DNA of 44,628 nucleotides from an uncultured SAR86 cluster bacterium (GTDB lineage Bacteria > Pseudomonadota > Gammaproteobacteria > Magnimaribacterales > D2472). Below are positions 28,081-36,544 of the stretch, in pieces. The translations under genes were made by a program, and so were the position numbers. The notes under the pieces are model-generated. The model saw only the letters and a program-made list of their open reading frames with translations. It ran no database searches and was not told the origin of the DNA. Positions within the stretch are counted from its first letter, which is position 1. Each line of letters starts with the position of its first letter. The DNA lies in contig CAJQGX010000004.1 in NCBI GenBank assembly GCA_905478035.1, positions 1 to 44,628 of the forward strand, written 5' to 3'.

Positions 28081-28980
28081 ATGTCAAATCTGATTCCAAA
28101 AATATCTCTTAATGATTTACTAGAAAATGACAAAACATCTATAAGGATTTTATCTCAAGCCCTAGAAAGTCATGGCTTTTTTGTTTTAACAGACCATGGA
28201 ATTTCTAATGAACTTTTTAAAAATGCATATTATTTTTCAGAGAAATTTTTTAATTTAGACTTATCTATTAAAAATACATTTTCACACCCTGAAAAGGCAG
28301 GTGCAAGAGGGTATACTCCATTTGGAAAAGAAACAGCTCTTGGAGAAACTGTTCCTGACCTTAAAGAATTTTGGCATCATGGACCGGTCATCGATAGTAC
28401 TTATGATAGTAGAATAATGTCTAATGTTCATGTAGATGGTTTAGATGGATTTGATAAACTTTTTGATGAACTTTTTAACGAAATGAAACATCTTGGTATG
28501 AAGCTACTTTCATCAATTAGCTTAACTCTTGATAAGCCTGAAGATTTTTTTGATTCAAGAGTTGATAAAGGCAACTCTCTTTTGCGATTAATACATTACC
28601 CACCATCTGATAATAAAAATATGTTTAGAGCAAGAGAACATGAGGATATAAATCTTATTACTCTTCTTATTGGCGCAGATGAGCCTGGATTAGAGGTTAA
28701 AGATAAGTCAGGTAATTGGATTCCAGTCAGCTCTTCATTTAATGAAATTGTTTGCAATATAGGAGATATGATGCAGCTTATTACTGATGGTAAGTTGAAG
28801 AGCACGCCACATAGAGTCGTTAAATATAATTTAGATGAAAAACGTTCAAGGTATAGCATACCTTTTTTCCTTCACCCGTCTCCAGATACCATGCTTAAAT
28901 CTATATTTGATGAGTCAGATAAGGGTGTTTTGGCTCATGATTTTTTAGATGAAAGATTAAGAGCTATTAAGTTATACTAA
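28081..28980 (+). CDS. 2-oxoglutarate/Fe(II)-dependent oxygenase, isopenicillin N synthase-like
   Basis: A non-haem iron oxygenase of the isopenicillin N synthase/2OG family. The iron ligands are H187-x-D189 and H244, and the 2-oxoglutarate (or carboxylate) contact is R257-x-S259. The N-terminal DIOX_N-type block HGFFVLTDHGISNELFKNAYYFSEKFF and the KEFWHHGP and RLIHYPP segments are typical. The substrate cannot be read from sequence; relatives oxidise amino acids, purines and small hydroxylated compounds. The start codon is only 12 bases after the terminator's T tract. A nucleoside-type transporter follows within three bases, so the two may form an operon, hinting at a nucleobase or nucleoside substrate (inference). 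Confidence 0.87.
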   Translation: MSNLIPKISLNDLLENDKTSIRILSQALESHGFFVLTDHGISNELFKNAYYFSEKFFNLDLSIKNTFSHPEKAGARGYTPFGKETALGETVPDLKEFWHHGPVIDSTYDSRIMSNVHVDGLDGFDKLFDELFNEMKHLGMKLLSSISLTLDKPEDFFDSRVDKGNSLLRLIHYPPSDNKNMFRAREHEDINLITLLIGADEPGLEVKDKSGNWIPVSSSFNEIVCNIGDMMQLITDGKLKSTPHRVVKYNLDEKRSRYSIPFFLHPSPDTMLKSIFDESDKGVLAHDFLDERLRAIKLY

Positions 28981-28983
28981 GCC

Positions 28984-30234
28984 ATGTCTGCATCATACAT
29001 ACTTCAAATATTTATTGGTTTTATAGGGCTAATAGCTCTAGCTATTCCTTTTTCTAACAATGCCAAAATTATCAACTATAAATATATTTTGTATGGAGTT
29101 TTGGCTCAGATTGTCTTAGCTGCAATTTTATTAAAAATACCATTAATTGTTAATGGTTTTGTATTGCTTGGTGAAGGAGTTACGATTTTACAAAAAGCAA
29201 CAGTAGAAGGTGCTGGTTTTGTATTTGGCTATCCTCCATCAGATACTGCGGGCGTTATACCGACTCTTCTTCAAACATTTGCATTTGGTGTCTTGCCATA
29301 TATTATTGTGATGTCCTGTATATCTGCAATATTATGGTACTGGGGTGTATTACCATTTATAGTTAATATACTTTCAAGAGTTTGCCAGAAATTATTTAAT
29401 ATTGGTGGTCCTGTTGGTCTTGGAGCAGCTGCCAATGTGTTTGTTGGTCAAGTCGAGGCTCCGTTGCTAATAAAACCTTACCTAAGTAAGTTATCAAAAA
29501 AAGAAATTCTTATTCTTATGACTGCAGGAATGGCTACTGTTGCTGGTTCGGTAATGGTTGCTCTTATTAGTATTCTTGAGAGCCAATTTGCAAATGAAAA
29601 TCTTATTCAACATTTTATTACTGCTTCAGTCTTATCAGTTCCAGCAGCAATCATGTATGCAAATATCATGATTCCTTCAAATGAAATAACTGAATTTGGT
29701 GAAAATAAAACACCAAAAGTTTATAAAAGCACAATGGATGCAATAACAAGAGGTACTAGTGATGGAACAAATATAGCAATTAGTGTTGCAGCTATATTGA
29801 TTGCAGTCATTGCATTAGTTTTTATCGTTAACTCATTTTTAGGACTTATTGGATCATATATAGGAGTAGATTTATCTATACAACTTATTCTTGGTTTTCT
29901 ATTTGCTCCAATAGCGTGGATGATGGGAATACCATGGAGTGAAGCGCTTATATCAGGTGAGCTACTTGGGTTAAAAACTACGCTTAATGAGTTTGTTGCA
30001 TATCCAGCTTTAGCCAGTTTAGAACCTGGCTTGCTATCTGAAAAATCTAAATTAATTACTTTTTATGGATTATGTGGATTTGCTAATTTTTCTTCAGTTG
30101 GGATTTTAGTTTCAGGACTTGGCTCTATGGCCCCTGAAAGAAAAGAAGATTTAATTGAAGTTTCATTTCAAGCTCTTATTGGAGCAACCTTAGCTTCTTG
30201 TATGACTGGTTTAATAGTAGGTTGTTTAATCTAA
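28984..30234 (+). CDS. NupC-family concentrative nucleoside transporter
   Basis: Inner-membrane symporter that imports nucleosides with sodium or protons. Ten or so hydrophobic segments surround the family motifs VFGYPPSDTAGVIPTLLQTFAFGVLP, GLGAAANVFVGQVEAPLLIKPYL, MTAGMATVAGSVMVALISIL and GLCGFANFSSVGILVSGLG, the hairpin regions that bind the nucleoside in CNT structures. Length (416) is normal. It starts three bases after the oxygenase stop, indicating cotranscription. The stop TAA shares four bases with the stop of tspO on the other strand. Nucleosides are a common nitrogen, carbon and phosphate source in surface seawater. Confidence 0.92.
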   Translation: MSASYILQIFIGFIGLIALAIPFSNNAKIINYKYILYGVLAQIVLAAILLKIPLIVNGFVLLGEGVTILQKATVEGAGFVFGYPPSDTAGVIPTLLQTFAFGVLPYIIVMSCISAILWYWGVLPFIVNILSRVCQKLFNIGGPVGLGAAANVFVGQVEAPLLIKPYLSKLSKKEILILMTAGMATVAGSVMVALISILESQFANENLIQHFITASVLSVPAAIMYANIMIPSNEITEFGENKTPKVYKSTMDAITRGTSDGTNIAISVAAILIAVIALVFIVNSFLGLIGSYIGVDLSIQLILGFLFAPIAWMMGIPWSEALISGELLGLKTTLNEFVAYPALASLEPGLLSEKSKLITFYGLCGFANFSSVGILVSGLGSMAPERKEDLIEVSFQALIGATLASCMTGLIVGCLI

Positions 30235-30674
30235 TTATTTAGAACAATAAATAAGTTTAAATAAGAAGCAAAAACTAACCACAAGACATATGGGCTATAC
30301 AAAATTGCTGATAGTCTGTCTATTTTAATCATTTTAAAAGCAATGCTAGCATTCAAATAAATTAACAACCATATATTTAATAATGCTACTAACGGCATAT
30401 GAAATGAAAAAAACATCCATGACCAGGCTGTATTAAAAATTAGCTGTATCACAAACATTCGACCAGTATCTGTGAAGGTTCTGTATGCTGAAATAGACAT
30501 TAATATGTATAAAATTGGCCAAACAATTCCAAATACATAGCCAGGAGGATTTAATTCTGATTTTTCAAGGGCCTGGTACCATACATCAGTTGAAGTATTG
30601 CTTGAGGCTAGACCACCTAATATAAGAGCTAAAAAAACTAAAGGAAATATAGATAATTTTTTACTTGGAAGCAA
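30231..30674 (-). CDS. tspO: TspO/MBR-family membrane protein
   Basis: Five-helix inner-membrane protein of the TspO (translocator/peripheral benzodiazepine receptor) family, which binds porphyrins and hydrophobic ligands. Family marks are LNPPGYVFGIVWPILYILMSISAYRTF, QLIFNTAWSWMFF and the closing PYVLWLVFASYLNLFIVLNN. Length 147 is standard. In marine photoheterotrophs TspO is linked to porphyrin or stress responses; in organisms with proteorhodopsin a retinal link has been suggested. The start is TTG at 30674 (ATT at 30677 is the only other in-frame choice), three bases after a small membrane gene, so they look translationally coupled. Confidence 0.92.
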   Translation of the reverse strand: MLPSKKLSIFPLVFLALILGGLASSNTSTDVWYQALEKSELNPPGYVFGIVWPILYILMSISAYRTFTDTGRMFVIQLIFNTAWSWMFFSFHMPLVALLNIWLLIYLNASIAFKMIKIDRLSAILYSPYVLWLVFASYLNLFIVLNN

Positions 30675-30677
30675 AAT

Positions 30678-30821
30678 CTATCTTTTACGAAAAAATCTGG
30701 AAATAGTTAATGTGATATCTTTGGTAAGGGTCGAGCCACCCGGTCTGGCTTCTAAAAATATAAATGTACCTACAAAAACTGTAGCTATTAAGAAGACCCA
30801 AACTGCATCGTATTCACCCAT
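30678..30821 (-). CDS. 47-residue membrane protein upstream of tspO
   Basis: Minus-strand short gene: MGEYDAVWVFLIATVFVGTF, then IFLEARPGGSTLTKDITLTISRFFRKR. One hydrophobic helix (about residues 7-23) is followed by a polar, amphipathic and strongly basic tail. The stop TAG is three bases before the TTG start of tspO, so translation is likely coupled. The N-terminal ATG has no strong ribosome-binding site. I know no family. A plus-strand frame overlapping it (30598-30834) lacks protein-like features and is set aside. Confidence 0.6.
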   Translation of the reverse strand: MGEYDAVWVFLIATVFVGTFIFLEARPGGSTLTKDITLTISRFFRKR

Positions 30822-30862
30822 AAAAGTATTATAAATGTTTTCTTTTTAATTAGTTAGTTATA

Positions 30863-31978
30863 TTAAATTTTTTCAACAATAATTGAACAAACAGAATATC
30901 CTGCTCCAAAAGAACAAATAATTCCTTTATCTCCAGCCTCTAAGTCATTGTTTAGATTAAATGCGAATAATGAACCAACTGAGGCAAGGTTGCCAAATTG
31001 TTTAATAGGCATTGGAACTAGATCAGGATCAAAATTATCGTCACCTAGTATTTTAGAAGCTATAAGTCTAATCATTTTGCCATTAGCCTGATGTAACCAA
31101 AATCTTGATATATTTTTAGGATCAATATTATTTTTTTCAAGTTGACTAGAAATAAGCGAAGCGACAAGAGGGCACACATCTTTAAAAACACTTCGACCAT
31201 TTTGATCAAACATTAACTCTTCTATTGTTTTTTGATCAGTCGCCGCTCTATTAAGATAGCTAAAATCACTTCTAATATTATTAGAGAATTGTGTATGAAG
31301 TTTCCTGTCAATGATCTTAAAGGCATGTGTTGATTTGCTATTCTTCTGAACTACTGTAGCAGCACAAGCATCACCAAATATAAAGTGCTTATCTCTATGG
31401 GTAAAGTTAACAAAAGGAGTTGATATTTCTGGATTTATTACAAGCACAGTATTAGCGAGACCTGAGGCTATATCACTATAAGCATTATTGATTGCGAAAG
31501 TTGTTGAAGAGCAACCAACTAGCATGTCATAGGCGTAGCCTTTGATTCCAAGTTCAGTTTGAATTTCAATTGCCACAGCAGGATAATTTCTTGCCGCATG
31601 AGATGTTCCAACTATTACTGCATCTATGTCTGCTGAAGTTACTCCAGCTTGTGCCATTGCTTTATTTGCAGCAAGGATTCCACTCTCAGCATGGATTGAT
31701 AATCTACCTTCATCTTCATTAGAAACTTTTGGCATCATTCTTGACGTGTCTAAGATACCTTCTTTATCAATCACATATCTTGTTTCAATTCCTGATGCTT
31801 TTTCAATAAACTCTGAAGATGAATGAGGCATTAACTCAATAGCTCCATTTTCAATTTCAGCTTTATTCTTCTCATTAAACTCATCTACATAAGAGTTATA
31901 TGATTTCACTAATTCATCATTAGTAATTAAGTTATCCGGATACCAAATTCCTGTTCCAGCGATATGAATGTTATGCAT
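30863..31978 (-). CDS. beta-ketoacyl-ACP synthase III-like (PA3286/beta-ketodecanoyl-ACP synthase type)
   Basis: Condensing enzyme of the thiolase fold that joins malonyl-ACP to an acyl-CoA or acyl-ACP primer. The nucleophile is Cys156 (DMLVGCSSTTF), with His in FWLHQANGKM and Asn in KQFGNLASVGS completing the triad. The sequence follows Pseudomonas PA3286 (FabH2-type, active on C8-CoA) closely, including the long front region with IEKASGIETRYVIDKEGILD and the NFTHRDKHFIFGDACAATVV segment. Such enzymes feed beta-oxidation products back into fatty acid synthesis. Length 371 fits that type rather than E. coli FabH (317). Divergent from a hydrolase gene with 34 bases between. Confidence 0.88.
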   Translation of the reverse strand: MHNIHIAGTGIWYPDNLITNDELVKSYNSYVDEFNEKNKAEIENGAIELMPHSSSEFIEKASGIETRYVIDKEGILDTSRMMPKVSNEDEGRLSIHAESGILAANKAMAQAGVTSADIDAVIVGTSHAARNYPAVAIEIQTELGIKGYAYDMLVGCSSTTFAINNAYSDIASGLANTVLVINPEISTPFVNFTHRDKHFIFGDACAATVVQKNSKSTHAFKIIDRKLHTQFSNNIRSDFSYLNRAATDQKTIEELMFDQNGRSVFKDVCPLVASLISSQLEKNNIDPKNISRFWLHQANGKMIRLIASKILGDDNFDPDLVPMPIKQFGNLASVGSLFAFNLNNDLEAGDKGIICSFGAGYSVCSIIVEKI

Positions 31979-32012
31979 AGGTATTAATAAAAAATTTGTT
32001 GTATTATAAATT

Positions 32013-32912
32013 ATGTTTAAAGAATTCTCTAATAATGATGCCGTTAAGACAATTAGCTTAACTAATCAAGATCATGTTAATGGCGTGGTTGTAGTGAGTC
32101 ACGGCATGGCTGAGCATATGGGGAGATATGAGTGGCTTATAAATAAGCTTAATAACGATGGTTTTCACGTTATAGGAAATGATCACAGAGGCCATGGAAA
32201 GTGGATTATTAATGGCTTTAAAGAGGGTGAATTCAATACAACTAATGGCTGGGATTTAGTCACAGAAGATTTAACTAATTTAATACACTCTTCTCAAAAA
32301 CAATTCCCAAATCTAAAACATTATTTACTAGCTCATAGTATGGGTTCTTATATTGCCTTATCGATAATAAATAAAGACTTAAAACTATCTGGGTTGGTTT
32401 TAAGCGGATCTTCTTTCATACCATCAATAACTTTGTTTATTCAAAGATTGCTTATTAAGATTATAGTTTTGTTAAATGGTAGGGAAGCTAAAAGTAATTT
32501 TATTGATACTATTACTATGAGAAGTTTCAACAATAAATTCAAACCAACAAAAACACCAAACGATTGGATATCAACCGATATAGATAATGTGGAAAAGTAT
32601 ACCAATGATCCCCTGTGTGGATTTATTGCTTCTAATGGGCTTTGGGATGATATGTCGAACTCATTTAAGACAATCTATAATAAAAACTATTACGCTTCCT
32701 CTGATCATAATTTACCAATTCTGATAATATCTGGAGATAAAGATCCTGTTGGAGAAATGGGAGCAGGTGTTAAAAGGCTTCATAAATTCCTGAAATCTAT
32801 ATTTAAAAATACATCATGTATTTTATTAGATAATGAAAGACATGAAGTTTTTAGTGGTCTAGATAAAAATAATACGTACTTAAAATTAAAGTCTTTCTTA
32901 ACAACTAATTAA
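32013..32912 (+). CDS. alpha/beta hydrolase, monoacylglycerol lipase-like
   Basis: Serine hydrolase of the lysophospholipase/monoacylglycerol lipase type (Hydrolase_4). The oxyanion block is VVVSHGMAEHMGRY, the nucleophile Ser109 is in AHSMGS, the acid Asp in ISGDKDPVG and the catalytic His in DNERHEVFSG. HRGHGKW is the typical second-strand motif of this subfamily. There is no signal peptide, so it probably acts on cytosolic lipid esters such as monoacylglycerol or lysophospholipid. It shares a 34-base divergent promoter gap with the KAS III gene, which suggests joint control with fatty acid metabolism. It converges with a second hydrolase two bases downstream. Confidence 0.85.
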   Translation: MFKEFSNNDAVKTISLTNQDHVNGVVVVSHGMAEHMGRYEWLINKLNNDGFHVIGNDHRGHGKWIINGFKEGEFNTTNGWDLVTEDLTNLIHSSQKQFPNLKHYLLAHSMGSYIALSIINKDLKLSGLVLSGSSFIPSITLFIQRLLIKIIVLLNGREAKSNFIDTITMRSFNNKFKPTKTPNDWISTDIDNVEKYTNDPLCGFIASNGLWDDMSNSFKTIYNKNYYASSDHNLPILIISGDKDPVGEMGAGVKRLHKFLKSIFKNTSCILLDNERHEVFSGLDKNNTYLKLKSFLTTN

Positions 32913-32914
32913 TT

Positions 32915-33790
32915 TTATAAATTAATAATCTTTTGAATTAATTTATTTAATTCATTTGGCCTTTCAAAAAAAGGAAAGTGGCCTGTTTCAGGCATGATAT
33001 GAACTTGGGTATCTAAATCTATATTTTTTAATAAAGCACTGTCAGGATCAAATCTAGCCAATTTATCTTTACCACCGTATACAAAGTGAATTTTTGATAA
33101 ATTATCAATTGCACTATCTACAATCCTAAAAGGAGAGCAAGCCTTCAAATCAATTGATAAGATTTCTTTATAAGTTTGATTAAAGATCTTTTTTAATGGG
33201 TAAAGCTTAATTTCTCGCTCTGGATCAGATTCAATATTCTTAGTGCCATAAGGTGATTTAATAGTGCCTTTAGATCTTCCATAAAAACCAGAGCCCATTA
33301 CACCAAAGCCTTTTGACTTTATCTCAGTTTCTGGAATGTTAAAAACACCATATTTAGTAAAAAATTCACTTGCTTGATCTAAGTTTCCTTTGGCATGATC
33401 AAGAAGCATCTCTCCAACAGCTAGCGGATAACTTGTATTTATCAAAATTGTTTGTTTTACATCCATCGATAATGATAAGTTTAGGGCAACTAAGCCACCC
33501 ATACTGTGACCAGCAACTACTGGATTTTTTATACTCAATTCATTAATAATTTTAATACAAAAATCTGTTTGAGATTCTACTGAGCTTAGTGCTGGTCCAG
33601 GTGTAAAACCATGACCGGGAAGATCTATGCTAAGTATATTATGATTATTAGATACAGAACCAAAGTTAAACATTTTTGCAATTCTATGATCCATACCAGC
33701 ACCTGGAATCAATATTATTGATTCAAGATTGTTATCTAATTCTTTCTCAGTATGAACATAAGCTTTATGTCCTTCTATTTGAATTTGCAT
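32915..33790 (-). CDS. alpha/beta hydrolase
   Basis: A second, unrelated-looking alpha/beta hydrolase. Motifs are LIPGAGMDHRIAKM (oxyanion region), nucleophile Ser96 in GHSMGG, Asp in VYGGKDKLARFD and His in PETGHFPFFERP. The N-terminal IEGHKAYVHTEKE strands and total length (291) fit the broad Abhydrolase_1 group of esterases, lactonases and haloperoxidase-like enzymes; no narrower role can be read. No signal peptide. It ends two bases from the other hydrolase, tail to tail. Confidence 0.85.
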   Translation of the reverse strand: MQIQIEGHKAYVHTEKELDNNLESIILIPGAGMDHRIAKMFNFGSVSNNHNILSIDLPGHGFTPGPALSSVESQTDFCIKIINELSIKNPVVAGHSMGGLVALNLSLSMDVKQTILINTSYPLAVGEMLLDHAKGNLDQASEFFTKYGVFNIPETEIKSKGFGVMGSGFYGRSKGTIKSPYGTKNIESDPEREIKLYPLKKIFNQTYKEILSIDLKACSPFRIVDSAIDNLSKIHFVYGGKDKLARFDPDSALLKNIDLDTQVHIMPETGHFPFFERPNELNKLIQKIINL

Positions 33791-33876
33791 TATTTGAGTT
33801 TAAATTTTAATAAATATTGTAAATGATATTCTATGTCTTTAGTCATACAATATGTCAGTACTTTTTAAATTTTTTT

Positions 33877-34560
33877 ATGATTAATAATAAATATAATTAC
33901 CCAACCTTAGAAAGGGTTGATACGGATATAGGAAGACATTACTTGGATTCAAATAATAAACCTGTGCCAAGTGTTACTACTATTTTATCTGGAACATCGC
34001 AAAGCAAAGCAGGTATTGATCAATGGAGACAGCGCGTTGGCGATGTGGAGGCTGACAGAGTAATAAAACAAAGTACAGATATCGGTACTGCAGTTCATGA
34101 GGCAATTGAAAAATATTTAAATCAAGAAGAATGGGATGACTTCACTGATCATGGTGATCAGCTAATGGCCAAAAGAATGACTGGTAAGTTTATTTCAGAC
34201 GGGTTGAATGGAATCACTGAAGTTTGGGGTTTGGAGGTTGGGCTGATTTTAGATGACTTATATGCCGGCACAGCAGATTGTGTTGGAACTTATAATGGTA
34301 TTCCATCACTTATAGATTTTAAAACAGCTAAAAAAATTAAAAGACGTGACTGGATTGAAGATTATTTTTTACAAGGTAGCGCCTATGCTAATGCTCATAA
34401 TGTTATGTTCGATACAGACATCCAACAAATAGTTATCCTAATGGTTGATAGGGATTTAATTTTCCAAGAGTTTCTTGTGAAACCAGCTGAATTCAATGTT
34501 CTAACCGGTAAATGGAAAAGAAGACTGATAGACTTTGATAAGAAGTATAATAATTCATAA
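33877..34560 (+). CDS. PD-(D/E)XK exonuclease of phage/MGME1-like type
   Basis: A 227-residue nuclease of the RecB-like PD-(D/E)XK fold. The active-site pattern is complete: His74 in GTAVHEAIEKYL, Glu120 in WGLEVGL, Asp134 in GTADCVG, Asp147-x-Lys149 in LIDFKTAKK, and Gln166 in FLQGSAYA. The opening NYPTLERV...GRHYLDSNNKPVPSVTTILSG is the form I associate with T4-like marine phage exonucleases and with mitochondrial MGME1. The ATG at 33877 is chosen over that at 33823 because conserved sequence begins there. It precedes the homocysteine methyltransferase gene by 21 bases. Role uncertain: single-strand DNA end trimming in repair, or a gene gained from a phage. Confidence 0.78.
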   Translation: MINNKYNYPTLERVDTDIGRHYLDSNNKPVPSVTTILSGTSQSKAGIDQWRQRVGDVEADRVIKQSTDIGTAVHEAIEKYLNQEEWDDFTDHGDQLMAKRMTGKFISDGLNGITEVWGLEVGLILDDLYAGTADCVGTYNGIPSLIDFKTAKKIKRRDWIEDYFLQGSAYANAHNVMFDTDIQQIVILMVDRDLIFQEFLVKPAEFNVLTGKWKRRLIDFDKKYNNS

Positions 34561-34581
34561 TTAACTTATCAAAATTCAAAA

Positions 34582-35475
34582 ATGAAACCATACATACTTG
34601 ACTCTGCACTTGGCACAGAACTTGAAAATCGAGGTGAGTATTTGCCAAGTTTTAAAACTTCAATATGGTCAGCATACTCATTAATTCATAACCCTGAAAT
34701 AATAAAACAAATTCATATTGAAAATATTGAAGCTGGAGCTGATGTAATAACAACCGCCAATTATCAAGCAACTCCAGAGTTATTAAAAAGAGAGCCTTCA
34801 GCACCATCATATGATGATTTAGCAAAAAAGGCTTTAGAGTTATGTCAAGAAGCTGTTAGCCAAACAAACACTAATACAAAAATAGCAGGTTGTTTCCCTC
34901 CCATTCATGTTACTTTCCGACCAGATTTAAGCTCTAAAGAAAAGACTTTAAGAAAATTCTACTCTACTCTTGGTGGTATCTATCAAGATAATGTAGATAT
35001 AATAATTTGCGAAACAATGGCATCTATTTATGAAGGTATGATTGCTGGCTCTGTAGCTAAAGAATTCTCTAAAAGAGTATGGTTAAGTTGGACGACAAGG
35101 GGCAACAAATTAAATAGACTCCCTAGTACAGAGTTATTAGAAGATGCTTTATTAAAAGGAAATAGTCTTAATATTCAGTGTCAGCTTGTAAATTGTATTC
35201 ATGCCGATACTGCCTCACTAGCAATTGATAAATTTAAAGATATTAATAATTTTGGTATCTATGCCAACTCTTCTGTATACAAAAAAAATGAACTTGAAGG
35301 TTTTGTTAGTGATGCAGATGAATGGCACTATCATAATCACAAACCCATAAATCACTTTGAATACAAAAATTTTGTTCAAGAATGGATAGATAAAGGTGCT
35401 TATGTTATTGGTGGCTGCTGCAGAACAACAACAAAGCACATTGAAGAAATTAAGAAACTGGTAGATAAAATATGA
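34582..35475 (+). CDS. homocysteine S-methyltransferase family protein
   Basis: Zinc-dependent methyltransferase that makes methionine from homocysteine and a methyl donor such as S-methylmethionine or a betaine. The barrel begins LDSALGTELENRG, continues IHIENIEAGADVITTANYQAT and IICETMAS, and carries the three probable zinc ligands: a Cys in QLVNC and the pair in GGCCRTTTKHI. This resembles MmuM and the N-terminal module of cobalamin methionine synthase; at 297 residues it lacks all cobalamin and folate domains. The methyl donor is not known. Its end overlaps the peptidase E gene by four bases. Confidence 0.88.
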   Translation: MKPYILDSALGTELENRGEYLPSFKTSIWSAYSLIHNPEIIKQIHIENIEAGADVITTANYQATPELLKREPSAPSYDDLAKKALELCQEAVSQTNTNTKIAGCFPPIHVTFRPDLSSKEKTLRKFYSTLGGIYQDNVDIIICETMASIYEGMIAGSVAKEFSKRVWLSWTTRGNKLNRLPSTELLEDALLKGNSLNIQCQLVNCIHADTASLAIDKFKDINNFGIYANSSVYKKNELEGFVSDADEWHYHNHKPINHFEYKNFVQEWIDKGAYVIGGCCRTTTKHIEEIKKLVDKI

Positions 35476-36173
35476 AACAAATAATAGCAATTGGCGGCGG
35501 CGGTTTTGGAAGAATTATTAAGGATTTGCAGATTGAAAAATATATTAAATCTCATTCCAACAAATCAAATCCTAAGATTTGTTTTATACCAACTGCAACT
35601 GGGGATGATCAGAGTTACATTGATAATTTCTACAAAGCTTTTGATGAGCTAGGCTGTATAACCTCTCATATTAATTTTTTTAAAAGAACAATTGATTTAA
35701 GATCTCATATTCTCAATCAAGATATTATTTATGTTGGTGGAGGTAATACTAAAAGTATGCTTGCAGTATGGAAGGAGTGGGGCTTAGATATTATTCTTAG
35801 GGAAGCCTATGAAAAAGGAATCATAATGAGCGGGGTGAGTGCAGGAGCTATTTGCTGGTTTGAAAAAGGAATTACTGATTCATGGGCAGATCATCAAGCA
35901 ACTATTAATTGTTTAGGTTTTGTTAAAGGTATTTGCTGTCCTCATTATGATGAAGAGCCTGAAAGAATACCTTATGTAAAAGATATCTTAATTAAGAATG
36001 AAATTGATTCATGCTTGGCTATAGAAGGTTATACAGCACTTCATCTTGTTGATAATGAACCTGCTTTCAGTGTTAGCTTTGGAAATGAAGATACTAATTG
36101 TCATGAAGTAACTTGTAAAAATAATGAAGTTATTCATAATGAAATTGATAAAACTGTTAAGGTAATTCTATGA
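35472..36173 (+). CDS. peptidase E-like serine peptidase (family S51)
   Basis: Cytosolic serine peptidase of family S51, the group of E. coli PepE, which splits Asp-X dipeptides, and of cyanophycinase. The nucleophile elbow is GVSAGA with Ser123, and the oxyanion-type block is YVGGGNT (residues 87-93). The downstream CPHYDEEPERIP region supplies the catalytic His as in PepE. Length 233 fits. ATG overlaps the previous stop by four bases and its own stop overlaps the next ATG by four, so three genes are translated as a chain. Substrate may be aspartyl dipeptides or a modified amino acid; not determined by sequence. Confidence 0.88.
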   Translation: MKQIIAIGGGGFGRIIKDLQIEKYIKSHSNKSNPKICFIPTATGDDQSYIDNFYKAFDELGCITSHINFFKRTIDLRSHILNQDIIYVGGGNTKSMLAVWKEWGLDIILREAYEKGIIMSGVSAGAICWFEKGITDSWADHQATINCLGFVKGICCPHYDEEPERIPYVKDILIKNEIDSCLAIEGYTALHLVDNEPAFSVSFGNEDTNCHEVTCKNNEVIHNEIDKTVKVIL

Positions 36174-36544
36174 AAATTCATAATATTTTATTAAGTATAC
36201 TCACACTTGTACTTGGTCTTATTGCCTTAGGTTGGCTAGTGTCTCCAGAAAGTTCCGCTAATTCAATTGATATGGTGTTATTGGAAGGTAAAGGTCGAAA
36301 TACTCAAATAAGAGACTTTACAGCATTGTTTTTAGGCACATCTATAATGTCACTTTTATCACTCATTACTCGTCAGTATCAGTGGGTTTTATCTGCTGGA
36401 ATAATATTTTCTATAATGATTGTTGTATCTTTTATATCAAGCTTTTACCATGACTCAATTATTTCTTACCAATCACTAATAGCTGAGATTATATTCGCAG
36501 CTATAGCAATTTCCTCAGCTTTATTATTAAAATTTAAAAACTAA
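36170..36544 (+). CDS. four-pass membrane protein, unknown (DUF4345-like)
   Basis: A 124-residue protein with four hydrophobic segments (about 5-24, 48-66, 71-89 and 100-118). Between the first two lies a polar stretch with EGKGRNTQIRDF. This layout resembles small DUF4345-type proteins, but I am not certain of the family. Its ATG overlaps the peptidase stop (ATGA), so it belongs to the homocysteine methyltransferase-peptidase unit. Its stop shares four bases with the nitroreductase on the other strand. Confidence 0.65.
   Translation: MKIHNILLSILTLVLGLIALGWLVSPESSANSIDMVLLEGKGRNTQIRDFTALFLGTSIMSLLSLITRQYQWVLSAGIIFSIMIVVSFISSFYHDSIISYQSLIAEIIFAAIAISSALLLKFKN

Noticed and set aside
30598-30834. 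Plus-strand frame of 78 codons across the tspO region
   Set aside because: It overlaps two better minus-strand genes, has no protein-like composition and no ribosome site.
30863-33790. OleA/OleB-like olefin synthesis pair (ketosynthase plus hydrolase)
   Set aside because: The synthase follows the PA3286/FabH2 type rather than OleA, and no OleC or OleD is nearby.
33877-34560. Remnant prophage around the exonuclease gene
   Set aside because: No integrase, structural gene, attachment repeat or composition change beside it.
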